Positions 9,671 to 18,899 are shown, counted from the stretch's first letter. The stretch is DNA of 64,000 nucleotides from Mycoplasma leachii PG50 (GCF_000183365.1 NC_014751.1:62001-126000); one strand, 5' to 3'. Notes: generated by a model not told the origin, from the letters alone. Translations and numbers: made by a program.

Positions 9671-10407
9671 TATATTGCTCCCCTTTCAGTTAATTCATTA
9701 ATTAAATTAGTTCACGTTTCTTTAGTTGAAGCTAATTCAAACATTCATTTTTGACCTGATAAAATTGATTTTGAAATATTAGCTTGATTTGGAATAGTTG
9801 TATTTAATAAATAATCAGGCACTTTTCTTTTTAGTAATTCTAAAGTTTCTAAAGCTTGTTGAGTTGGTTGAAATCTATTTAAAATAACTGCTTTAATATT
9901 ATTTTCTAATCCAGATTCTGTGACTGTATATTTTCAATCTGGAACAAAATCTGTAAGAATAGAAGCAGAATTTAAAGATGTATCAGTAATAAAAATGATT
10001 GAATCAGCATTCTTATAAGATAAAGTTGTTGTATTAGTTAATGCTGAGTGCAAATCAAAGAAAATATAATCAAAATGACTGAAATTATCATTTTCAAATT
10101 TTCTTAAACAAGCGTCCATTTGCATAAACGGAATAAGAGGTTCTATTTTAGAATCACCTGGAACAATTCAAATATTTTCAATGTCTGTTTGTAAAATTTC
10201 AACTGTTTCATTTTTATTAAAAATCTTAAATGACTCTTCTTGTTTTGAATCTGTAAAAAAATGGGTTAAAGAGCGTTGGCGGTCAAAATCAATTAATAAA
10301 ACCTTTTTATTTTGTTTTGCTAAATAAACTGCTAAATTGGCAGTAATAAGTGTTTTTCCAACTCCACCTTTATTATTGTGAATTAGAATTTTTTTATAGT
10401 TTTTCAT
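9670..10407 (-). CDS. parA: ParA-family partition ATPase
   Basis: 245 residues. ATG at 10407 with AGAAAGGATAGATCT. The deviant Walker A motif is intact ([20 protein letters not shown], residues 10-29), with the signature lysine; the A' region is [16 protein letters not shown] and the Walker B-like strand [20 protein letters not shown]. The C-terminal helices include [20 protein letters not shown]. ParA ATPases use ATP-dependent DNA binding to segregate low-copy plasmids and ICE intermediates. The length suits small type Ib ParA proteins, which lack an N-terminal DNA-binding domain and rely on a small RHH partner, exactly what follows. It implies the element spends time as an autonomous replicon. 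Confidence 0.9.
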
Positions 10408-10422
10408 AGATCTATCCTTTCT

Positions 10423-10454
10423 AGGTATATCAAGGTGTATAACTTGATATACCT
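10423..10454 (-). repeat. Intercistronic palindrome AGGTATATCAAG (perfect)
   Basis: Perfect 12-bp arms AGGTATATCAAG / CTTGATATACCT around 8 bases, directly abutting the AGAAAGGAT ribosome site of parA. It follows the stop of the OB-fold gene at 10468. This is the best-conserved member of the family. Confidence 0.65.
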
Positions 10455-10467
10455 ATATATGTTTTTG

Positions 10468-10764
10468 TTAGTTTAAATATAAAATTCTATTTGCAATAAT
10501 TTTTGTATAAGTTTTTCCTGGTCAGTCTGTTGATGGAACTGATACAAGATGTCCTTCAATTCCAAGAACTGCTCCTTCGTGTAATAAAAACTCATCATCA
10601 ACTGCATTTGAATTAGCAGTAATTTCTAAAACTTCGAATTTTTCTCTATTGTCTTTTTTTGGTACTTGTAGTAAAAATGAATAAACTTTTGTTTGTTCAT
10701 CATTTGAAATAAAAACTATTTCAGCGTCATTTTTAAGTTGTCCGATTAAATTTACAAAGTTCAT
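10468..10764 (-). CDS. Small OB-fold single-strand DNA-binding-like protein
   Basis: 98 residues; ATG at 10764 behind GAAAGGAAAAAATAATT. The start MNFVNLIGQLKNDAEIVFIS and the strand pattern YSFLLQVPKKDNREKFEVLE, plus LLHEGAVLGIEGHLVSVPST, fit a single OB fold of the SSB type (the family GRL...DPE, F.LAV and G..V.V.G.L positions). It stops after the core, with no acidic tail, so it lacks the usual partner-binding C-terminus. It lies before parA and is distinct from the longer SSB at 13140. Possibly a PriB-like or transfer-specific single-strand binder. Confidence 0.65.
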
Positions 10765-10788
10765 AATTATTTTTTCCTTTCGTTTTTT

Positions 10789-10989
10789 TTATTTTTGTTT
10801 TTTTGGTTTATTTTTATCAATTAAATTGATACAAAGTTTTGGGTAATTTATAGCAACGTTATAGTAATAGGTATTTTGCAAGGTTCTTGTTGTTTTTAGT
10901 AAATCTTGATAAGTTAAAAGGTTGTATTTTTTGATTATTCAAATGATAGACATAACATCTTTTTTAGATGGAGAAACTCAATTTTTCAT
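10789..10989 (-). CDS. Hypothetical small basic protein (66 aa)
   Basis: 66 residues, two TGA tryptophans: MKNWVSPSKKDVMSIIWIIK followed by KYNLLTYQDLLKTTRTLQNT, ending with a lysine-rich tail. It is soluble-looking, basic and mostly helical. The upstream ribosome site is AGGAAAAAATATT. It ends 24 bases before the small SSB-like gene, in the same operon. No family recognised. Confidence 0.55.
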
Positions 10990-11023
10990 AATATTTTTTC
11001 CTATTTAAACTAATGTTTATTTG

Positions 11024-11218
11024 TTAGTCGAGCGAATACAACCAAGAGGAAACAAACAAAAAGAGGTTAATAATTAATCCAACAGCAAATGTTTTTAAAA
11101 ATAGATCAATTACATCTTTCTTAACAGTAGCAAAAATTATTATTATAATGATAATCAATAAGATTCAAAGAAAAAAAAGATAATTAAAATCGAATTTTTT
11201 CTTTGTTTGAGATTTCAT
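11024..11218 (-). CDS. Small two-helix membrane protein (64 aa)
   Basis: 64 residues; ATG at 11218 with AGAGGATAAAAAATTT. It has a basic N-terminus (MKSQTKKKFDFN), a first membrane helix LFFLWILLIIIIIIIFATV, a short charged loop (KKDVIDLFLK) and a second helix FAVGLIINLFLFVSSWLYSL. It uses both TGA and the rare TGG for tryptophan. It lies amid the small membrane proteins upstream of parA. Unknown function. Confidence 0.6.
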
Positions 11219-11299
11219 AAATTTTTTATCCTCTAATTAGCAAAATAAACCGACTAAAACAACAACAAGAAATCCAATAATAAAACTCAATTCTGCATA

Positions 11300-11446
11300 C
11301 TATAAAATATCTTCTAAAATATGATCCAAAGTAGATTTTGGTTCTTTTTTGTTATCATTTTCAGATTCGTCAATTAAATCTAAAACTCTCTTTGTGGTTT
11401 TTCCAAGTAGTTTTAATTTAATATAATCATCAAAGTTAAAACTCAT
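11300..11446 (-). CDS. Small acidic protein, possibly truncated by TAG (48 aa)
   Basis: 48 residues from ATG 11446 (AGAAAGGATATTAATT upstream): MSFNFDDYIKLKLLGKTTKR, then an acidic and lysine-rich stretch. A TAG at 11300-11302 ends it, but the same frame continues YAELSFIIGFLVVVLVGLFC before TAA at 11237-11239, an obvious membrane anchor. The open continuation suggests the ancestral protein was a 69-residue tail-anchored protein and that TAG is a nonsense mutation. It follows an AGGTATATCAAG hairpin. Confidence 0.5.
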   Translation of the reverse strand: MSFNFDDYIKLKLLGKTTKRVLDLIDESENDNKKEPKSTLDHILEDIL

Positions 11447-11464
11447 AATTAATATCCTTTCTAT

Positions 11465-11495
11465 AGGTATATCAAGGTGTATAACTTGACATACA
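11465..11495 (-). repeat. Intercistronic palindrome AGGTATATCAAG
   Basis: Arms AGGTATATCAAG and CTTGACATAC(A) with one mismatch, immediately before the AGAAAGGAT ribosome site of the 11446 gene. Same arrangement as at 3899 and 10423. Confidence 0.55.
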
Positions 11496-11516
11496 TTTTA
11501 GTTAGTTCTTTAGTTT

Positions 11517-11804
11517 TTACTCATCTTTATTAACTTGTAAAATTTCAATTTCAGATTTTTTAATTTTAGTTTTTCTTGATTTATTAGGAATTAAAAATAA
11601 CAATAATGTCACAAATGAAACCAAAATAATTGCAGCAGAACTTGAATAAATAAAAATTAAACTAATTTCATAAGCAGGAGAATTTTTAATAACTTTTAGG
11701 TTAACAATTGCAGAAATAAGAAGAATATATAAGATAAAAACTATAATTTTAAATATTCAATTACTTGTTTTAGTACTTAATTCTTTTTTAAATATTTGCT
11801 TCAT
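11517..11804 (-). CDS. Small two-helix membrane protein (95 aa)
   Basis: 95 residues; ATG at 11804 lies 13 bases after a GAAAGGAAT site. A basic amphipathic start (MKQIFKKELSTKTSNW) leads to a first helix FKIIVFILYILLISAIVNL, a short polar loop, a second helix SLIFIYSSSAAIILVSFVTL and a basic/acidic cytosolic tail (KSRKTKIKKSEIEILQVNKDE). Predicted hairpin topology with both ends inside. Second-shell neighbour of the RepB-like gene. No family recognised. Confidence 0.6.
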
Positions 11805-11895
11805 AAATTATTGTTTTTTTATTCCTTTCTATGTTTTGAAATATATTAAGGTATATATTCAGATATACTTTGATATATCTTTTTATTAAATTTAG

Positions 11896-12279
11896 TTATT
11901 GATAATCTAAAATATTAAATCCATTTAAATGTTCAATTTTTGATGAATCATATTGAAATTTATTAGGTTGATTGGAATGAGTAAAATATTGATAATACTT
12001 AACTATTGAATAAACTGGTTGAATTAGTTCAATGTTAAATATCTGTTTAATAATTAGTTTTGCTGTTAAATAGTTAATTGGTTTAGTAAAACAAAGTATT
12101 GAATGTCTATGTAACTTTTTAATGTTTCCTTTATCATCTAAATCATTATCGTGAATAATTGTTGCTAGTTTAATAACAATTGGCAGTTTAAATAAACGTT
12201 CTTTTCAATCTAAATGTTCACTTTCACCAGGATAAGAAATCACACATCATTCTTTTGAAATGCTATCTTGTCACTTCAT
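11896..12279 (-). CDS. RepB-like (Rep_2) HUH endonuclease, origin-binding domain only
   Basis: 127 residues with TGA tryptophans. It begins MKWQDSISKEWCVISYPGES. The HUH-type catalytic set of pMV158-family RepB is recognisable: TIIHDNDLDDKG supplies the metal-binding His and Asp, KLHRHSILCF supplies the H-x-H pair, and SIVKYYQYFTHSNQPNKFQY carries candidate catalytic tyrosines in the position of the YLTH motif; NGFNILDY matches the family end. RepB is about 210 residues; this protein stops at the end of the origin-binding/nicking domain and lacks the C-terminal oligomerisation domain. It is therefore either a compact rolling-circle initiator or the missing relaxase of this transfer element. 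It starts 2 bases after the preceding stop. Confidence 0.75.
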
Positions 12280-12281
12280 TT

Positions 12282-12929
12282 TTAACTTGATAAATTTTTG
12301 ATTTTTAAAATTTCTTTTAAAACAAATTCTTTATAAAAAATTAAAACATCATCAAATGAATAAATAGATTTTTTATGAGTTTTAGCAAACTTTAGAATTG
12401 AAAAATTAGATGGCATTAAAATTACAAAATCTGTTTCATTTAAATTTAAAAGTTCATCGATTAATTTAAATGGTAGACGTTTATTTGACCTTAAACCAGA
12501 TATTTTAATATCTCTTTCATAAGAATCTAATAAATCTTTAACCTGTTGAAAATTTAAATTATTAATAAATGCTTCAAACGTTGTTCAATTGTTTTCTTTT
12601 GCTATTGAATTTAATTCATCTATTTCTTGTTTATCAACTAGAACTTCATAAAATCTATTAACACTAGCAAGAGATTCAAAGTTGAAATCTTTAGAAATTA
12701 AGTTTTCTAAAAATAAATCATTTAAATCTAAAGAATCAAAATTCATTTTTTTTGATAATTGACTTAGTTGATAAGTAAATTCATTTTGTTTATTAATTGG
12801 AAAATTATCTAAGTTTTCATCAATTAAAGAAACTTTTTTATTAATTTCAGTATCAATTGGAGGAGTTCAAGTAAATTGAATTAAATCTAAAAGTTCATTA
12901 TTTTTAAAATATTTTGATTTAATTTCCAT
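12282..12929 (-). CDS. Unknown soluble protein linked to Rep/relaxase (215 aa)
   Basis: 215 residues; ATG at 12929 (MEIKSKYFKNNELLDLIQFT). It is acidic, asparagine- and leucine-rich, without membrane segments or cysteines. Features are a helical middle region (NEFTYQLSQLSKKMNFDSLD) and a C-terminal patch FVILMPSNFSILKFAKTHKK. It is tightly packed between the RHH gene (16 bases) and the RepB-like gene (2 bases), so it is probably a relaxosome or replication accessory factor. No family recognised; the coupling is the only functional clue. Confidence 0.68.
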
Positions 12930-12946
12930 TTTAATTATTTACTTTT

Positions 12947-13171
12947 CTAGTTTTGGTGGAATTTAGAACTCTTAAGAACAAGATAACGAACATAACCACC
13001 CATAGTCATTCCAAATTCGTTTCCCCTTTCTTTTATTCTTTCAAAGTGATCTTCATCAATTTTAAAAGTAATTTTCTTGTTTATTATTTTTTTAGTCCTT
13101 TTAGAAATGTTTATAAAAAAACTTTTATTCTTGAATGATTTAATCTCAAATTGCTGAATCAGGAATCTCAT
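12947..13171 (-). CDS. Ribbon-helix-helix protein, MobC/relaxosome-accessory-like
   Basis: Taken from the ATG at 13171 it has 74 residues and overlaps the ssb end by 32 bases. The folded part is KKITFKIDEDHFERIKERGN followed by EFGMTMGGYVRYLVLKSS: a beta-strand, a helix and the GMTxxxYVR turn-helix typical of Arc/MobC-type RHH proteins. The first 20-25 residues look unlike protein, and a strong AAAAGGA lies about 8 bases before an ATA codon near 13095, so a shorter form starting at a non-ATG codon is plausible. RHH proteins of this kind help relaxases bind and open oriT (known). Its place upstream of the HUH protein fits. Confidence 0.65.
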   Translation of the reverse strand: MRFLIQQFEIKSFKNKSFFINISKRTKKIINKKITFKIDEDHFERIKERGNEFGMTMGGYVRYLVLKSSKFHQN

Positions 13172-13592
13172 CACCAAAAACTTCTATTTGTTGATCACTA
13201 AAGTTTTCGTTGTTTTGTAATGAAGTTTGGTCAGATGCAATATTTAAATCATATTGTTCTTGATTATCTTTATAAGATAATTTAGCAGATCTTGATAATA
13301 ATTCAATTTTTGAAACTACAACATTAAAAATGTTTTTAAACTCTCCATTATCTTCTACAATCCTTTTAACATTTAATTTTGCAACAATAGAAACAAGATC
13401 ACCTTTATTTATAAATTTAACTATGTTCACTGCTTTATTATTAAATGCAACGCAAGGAATATAAGTGGTTTGTCTTTCTGAATTTCAATATTCATTAACA
13501 GCAACTGTAAAGAAAACAAATGGATTTTTATTTTTTGAACTTCATAATTGCAAATTATTAACTACTCTTCCAACAATATTTATTTGGTTCAT
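13140..13592 (-). CDS. ssb: Single-stranded DNA-binding protein (element copy)
   Basis: 150 residues, near the normal SSB length. ATG at 13592 with GGAAAGGATTTT; first gene behind leader copy 3 (69 bases from the terminator). The OB fold is clear: MNQINIVGRVVNNLQLWSSK, then NPFVFFTVAVNEYWNSERQT, YIPCVAFNNKAVNIVKFINK and GDLVSIVAKLNVKRIVEDNG. A linker of D, N, Q and S follows, and the acidic tip is DEIPDSAIWD rather than the usual DD.PF. The last tryptophan is a TGA codon. SSB coats single strands during replication or transfer; in the element it probably protects the strand produced by the HUH enzyme and DnaB. Confidence 0.88.
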
Positions 13593-13627
13593 AAAATCCT
13601 TTCCATTTTAAAAGTGTTTGTTAACAC

Positions 13628-13793
13628 TTTGATTTGTAAGGATTTAGATAAAAATGAAAAAAGCAACCTAAGTGGTTGCTTGTGTAAAACAAAAAACATT
13701 ATCTAAAAATAACGTTTTTTGATATGGTTTCAATTCTGTTAAAAGACTTGAAAAAATTAATTAACTTTCCGATGTTAAATTAATTTTAACATA
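13628..13793 (-). promoter_or_regulatory. Shared operon leader, copy 3 (attenuator-like)
   Basis: Third copy of the 165-bp leader; terminator stem AAGCAACC/GGTTGCTT at 13661-13681, 69 bases before the ssb ATG. It drives the long replication/partition unit. Sequence identity with copies 1 and 2 extends through the two hairpins and the upstream TGTTAAA/TTTAACA inverted repeat. Confidence 0.7.
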
Positions 13794-13982
13794 AAAATTA
13801 TATATATACAATATTTAAAAAATTATTAGTTAAATTATTAATTAAAATGATGAAACTGATACACCTAAACCTACACAATCACTTAAGTTTACAATGTAAA
13901 GTTATTAGAATGCGTTTAAAGGCTATTAATAGCTTCATATCTCGATAAAAATCATTGTTTAGTAAAACCCTCAAGAAATAAT

Positions 13983-14009
13983 AAAATCGTTGTCTATTCA
14001 ACGATTTTT
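13983..14009. terminator. Bidirectional intrinsic terminator-like hairpin
   Basis: AAAATCGTTG, 6-base loop, CAACGATTTTT. It has T runs on both strands. No plus-strand gene is visible upstream, so it may end a small RNA read from about 13840, or simply isolate leader copy 3. Confidence 0.55.
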
Positions 14010-14189
14010 ATTTAATTTATCTATAGTTTGTCTTTCAATACTAATTTGAATAAAGAATTAGTTAAATTATTAATTAAAATGAATTACATATTTACTTATT
14101 TTAAATACATTAAATTTAAGTACAAAGATAATTGTAATCAAAACTAACTTAAATTCATTTTCACCTGTAGAAATAAACTAACTAAAAGA

Positions 14190-14252
14190 ATACCGAGCGA
14201 AGTATGAGCGGAATTCCTATCAAATAGGGGGAAAGGGGGGGGTGTGCCCCCC
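14190..14252. other. GC-rich palindromic locus, candidate oriT or dso
   Basis: The stretch from 14190 carries GAGCG direct repeats, a GGAATTCC palindrome and CCTAT/ATAGG arms, then eight G, TGTG, six C (14235-14252) and an A run. The A run is on the wrong side of the stem for a terminator on either strand. GC stems beside GAGCG-type motifs are frequent at plasmid and ICE nick regions (general knowledge). It lies about 2 kb upstream of the HUH gene. Confidence 0.4.
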
Positions 14253-14270
14253 AAAAAAAACAAATATAAC

Positions 14271-14313
14271 CAAAACCAAAGGCATAACCTTTAAGTGGAG
14301 CCTTTGAGTTTTG
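14271..14313. other. Bulged hairpin next to the GC palindrome
   Basis: Arm CAAAACCAAAGGC pairs with GCCTTTGAGTTTTG apart from one bulge; an alternative pairing AAAGG/CCTTT exists inside. This could be part of a single-strand origin or a structured RNA. Only the structure is seen. Confidence 0.4.
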
Positions 14314-14372
14314 TTATTTAAAAAATAAGAGTAAAAAAACAAAAAAAAAGATGTTTTTTCTCTTTCTTTAAT

Positions 14373-14411
14373 AATAATATAGAACTTCTTTTAAGGAAGT
14401 TCTATATTATT
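14373..14411. terminator. 16-bp perfect inverted repeat (terminator-like)
   Basis: AATAATATAGAACTTC and its exact inverse GAAGTTCTATATTATT around a 7-base loop. It may separate the lipoprotein-side genes from the replication operon. T content after the stem is moderate on both sides. Confidence 0.5.
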
Positions 14412-14468
14412 CTTTTATTATATTATTCTTTTATTATATTATTCTTTTATTATATTATTCTTTAATTA
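14405..14468. repeat. 16-bp tandem repeat, four units
   Basis: Three identical units TATTATTCTTTTATTA and a fourth with one change follow the preceding hairpin without a break. Iteron-like spacing, but low complexity. Slippage-prone and a possible typing marker. Confidence 0.7.
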
Positions 14469-14674
14469 GACAATAGACAAAACTTCATCATTAATTTTTA
14501 TTATAAAGTACAAAAACTCGGTTGTATATCAGAATATATCACTGTATATACCTTGCTATACCTTTACTATTTTATAAAAAATCTAAATAAAGTTAAGTCA
14601 ATCATTTTTGTAAATTTTTAAAAGAAAATTTGATAAAAAATACAGTAAAGGCAAAATTAAACCACGCAAAAAAG

Positions 14675-14696
14675 GTTTAGAATTTAAGTTCTAAAC
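14675..14696 (-). terminator. Intrinsic terminator for the 15590-14736 unit
   Basis: GTTTAGAA, 6-base loop, TTCTAAAC, followed on the minus strand by a run of seven T. It lies 40 bases after the stop at 14736. Confidence 0.75.
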
Positions 14697-14735
14697 AATA
14701 TCTGTATTTTTGTTAAAAATTAACTAATTTGCTTT

Positions 14736-14951
14736 TTAAGAATATTTAGAATTGAAAGGTTCAGGAAGAATATCACTAATATTTTTAATTTCTCATCCTT
14801 TTTCTTTTCTTTCACTATCAAATTTCTGTTTTACTATTAAAAAGAATTCATTTGTCCCAAATAGTTCATCATTTTTTACCAATGTTTTAATTTTTTCTAT
14901 AATTTCATAATAATGGTAGTCGTTTTTTTCTTTTTCTGAATTAAATATCAT
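14736..14951 (-). CDS. Hypothetical small charged protein (71 aa)
   Basis: 71 residues: MIFNSEKEKNDYHYYEIIEK, then a basic/acidic helix and NEFFLIVKQKFDSERKEKGW, with one TGA tryptophan. It is in the same frame as the upstream 14964 gene, with only TAA GAA GAA CCA GAA between that stop and this ATG. The two may therefore be one gene broken by a TAA, with this as the former C-terminus. No ribosome site of its own beyond AGAAGAA. Unknown function. Confidence 0.45.
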
Positions 14952-14963
14952 TTCTGGTTCTTC

Positions 14964-15590
14964 TTATTCGTCAGGTTGAGTTTGATATTTAAAAACATTT
15001 TGATCAACTGGTTTGTTTAGTGATTGTTTAATTTGCTCAACTTTTTCATCATCTTTAGGTTTTTCTTTTTTAAAGAGTTTTTTAACTCAATTTTCTGTTT
15101 TATTTCAAATTTCTTTTGCTTTTTCTGCTTGTTGTTTCATTCTTTCTTTGCCTTTTGCTATATAGTAAAAAATGTTAACCTTAAGCAAGAAAAAATAAGC
15201 TCTAATCAAATTACAATAACTTGATCGTTGAGCTCCTTTTTTTCTATAAAAAGTAGTGAAAAATTTACCATTTACTTTTAATGGTAAAGCAATTAAAACT
15301 GTAGGTTTTGTTTTATCTTGGTCATAAACAAAATTGCTAGGAATAAAAATCTTAGCAGTATTTTTTATATTAGTTATTCAAATTCCAGTTCCTGTTTCTG
15401 CTGGAACAATACATTCTCTAGGAATTGCTATTGCTTGAACTATAAAATCAGTACCATACGCTTCCATTAAATAATTACTAGTTAAAGTTCTAGCTGTTGC
15501 TAATTCGCTTTCTTCACTACCTTTAAATTCATCATTTAAGGAATCTCAAATACTTTTTACATAGTCACTTTTAATATCTTGAAATTCCAT
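14964..15590 (-). CDS. Hypothetical element protein (208 aa), possibly truncated
   Basis: 208 residues; ATG at 15590 with AAGAAAGGATAATATT. It starts MEFQDIKSDYVKSIWDSLND; the middle is beta-rich (IAIPRECIVPAETGTGIWIT, KPTVLIALPLKVNGKFFTTF), then a hydrophobic/basic patch and a lysine-rich coiled C-terminus (KQQAEKAKEIWNKTENWVKK). The frame stays open after its TAA into the 71-residue gene, so the stop may be a nonsense mutation. Only one weak hydrophobic stretch (AYFFLLKVNIFYYIA). No family recognised; it lies on the lipoprotein side of the noncoding origin-like interval. Confidence 0.6.
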
Positions 15591-15796
15591 AATATTATCC
15601 TTTCTTTTTAGATTTTTATAGTTTTGTGTTCTCGGGTTTTTTATTAAAGGTATCATCGAAAAATTAATTACCTTTTTCAAGCCCTTTAACACTTTTGAAA
15701 CTGCACAAAAAATCCACTTTTTCTAAATCTCAAAGATACCAATTTAAATCATTAAATTGGACAATCAATTTAAAATAAAGTGGATATTTTAAGTGT

Positions 15797-17164
15797 CTAC
15801 TTATTGGGTATCGCTTCCTCTATTAATAAATTTTTAAATAGTTGTTGTTTAAAAAATGGTTCAGTTGATTTCTCAAATGAGATTTTATTTTCCTTTTTTC
15901 CACTCTTTTTAAACTCATCTATCTTCTTTTTAACATTACCCTTACTTACTATTTTTTTTAAACTAGATGGTAATAAATTTATAGATAAAACATTTCTATC
16001 ATTATTGTTAAAATCTATTTTTCTAAATCCTTGAAAAATAAATGCTTTAGGTTTATATGAATAAGGTTCATCTTTTGTTTTAGGATCATCATCTCTATTT
16101 GTTATTTCTACTTCTATACCCAAAATTCCGTTTATATCATCATATCTAACACCTATAATTTTGTCATTGTAAAGTTCACCTAAACTTTTGTCATACTCTA
16201 ATAATAAATCTTTCATTTCTACATTAAGATTTATAGAATCACTATAAAATAAATTGTTGTTACCATTTTCTAATTCCTCAAAATTAATAACATTACCAGA
16301 TTGCAATAATTCTCTATAATTATTATGATCTTGGCTATACATTAACATATACGCAACTAGTGAAGGATATAAACCTAACAATTTTTCATCGACTTTATTT
16401 TTAGGCTTTATATAATTTTCTTTATTATTTTTATTAACTTGATTTATTCTTTTTTTAAATCCTATAAATGAAAATGTGCGCATTTTAGATTGCTTATCTT
16501 TTGTAAATTTAATACTTACTTTATCAATTACACCTTTTTCATCTACGAAAACTAAATCATTTTCGTTTACAAAACTAACCTCATATTTGTTAATAATTTT
16601 TTTATCATTGATTACTTTTTCAAATATTCATTTTATTTTAGTTTTTAAATCGAATCATGCAGATGTTGCGTCTTGTTTTTTGTATATTTCAAAATTATCA
16701 AATGAAATTTCCTTAGGTAATTTATCTAAATCAGAAAAATCCACTTTATGAGACTCAGGTTGGTCAGCTGGTTGATCATTATGTGGGTGATTATTATTAG
16801 AATCGTCACCTTGTGGTTGATCATCAGGTTTTTTAGGATCTTCTTCAGGTTGTTTTGAATCACTATCTGGAGTTTTTGGAGTTTTATCAGGTTTAGATGG
16901 GTCTTTATTTTCACTTGGAGTAGTTGAATCAGGTTTATTATTCGGATTAGAGTTATTATTTGAATTATTTGAATTATTATCGTTATTATTAGGTTTTTTG
17001 TCATCTGGTTTTGATGGAGTTTTTGGAGTGTTTTCATTTGGTTTTTCAGGTTTTTTATCAGACTTGTTATTATTTGAATTTCTTGTTGTACATGAAACCA
17101 TACTTAAAAAACTAATTGATGATATTGGTAATATAGATAATAATAATTTAGTTGCTTTTTTCAT
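15797..17164 (-). CDS. Surface lipoprotein with long Pro/Asn/Asp/Lys linker
   Basis: 455 residues; ATG at 17164. Signal peptide MKKATKLLLSILPISSISFL with lipobox LSMVSC (Cys at about 25), so a membrane-anchored lipoprotein. Residues 30-140 are a low-complexity spacer of P, N, D, K and S, typical of cell-surface stalks. A globular part follows (KVDFSDLDKLPKEISFDNFE through a lysine-rich C-terminus). Several tryptophans are TGA. It is the outermost minus-strand gene, diverging from metG across 200 bases, and marks the probable right edge of the element. Lipoproteins are common ICE cargo in ruminant mycoplasmas (known), but this one I do not recognise by name. Confidence 0.78.
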
Positions 17165-17365
17165 AATAATAATACCTACAAAAAATTTTTCGAAAATATT
17201 ATAACAACATAGCTAAAATATCTAAAATTAGTACATAATTTATCAAAAAAACTTAATTTTTCTTACTTTAAATATTAATTACTTACAATATATTTTAAAC
17301 AGGTTGAAATATATAAAAATATATAAAAGATATTCTTGGTAAAATAATACTTATGAAAGGATAAT

Positions 17366-18895
<1,530 letters not shown>

Positions 18896-18899
18896 AAAG

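Larger units (their letters stand above)
13794..14735. other. Noncoding, hairpin-rich interval (candidate replication/transfer origin)
   Basis: About 940 bases with no credible gene on either strand. It contains a bidirectional terminator (13983), a GC-only palindrome unique in this AT-rich window (14235), a bulged hairpin (14271), a 16-bp perfect inverted repeat (14373), a four-unit 16-bp tandem repeat (14405) and a terminator (14675). A perfect 12-bp palindrome GCTATTAATAGC lies near 13921-13935. The placement upstream of the ssb-Rep operon is typical for a plasmid origin or oriT; function is inferred. Confidence 0.5.

Noticed and set aside
1566..13793. CRISPR array from the recurrent 165-bp sequences
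   Set aside because: Only three copies kilobases apart, no short spacers and no cas genes; each copy is a leader before an operon.
14235..14252. GC palindrome as a rho-independent terminator
   Set aside because: The adjacent run is A on the plus strand after the stem, giving no T run downstream of the stem on either strand.
16726..17204. Frames overlapping the Pro/Asn linker of the lipoprotein on both strands
   Set aside because: Low-complexity DNA keeps all frames open; only the frame with signal peptide and lipobox is credible.
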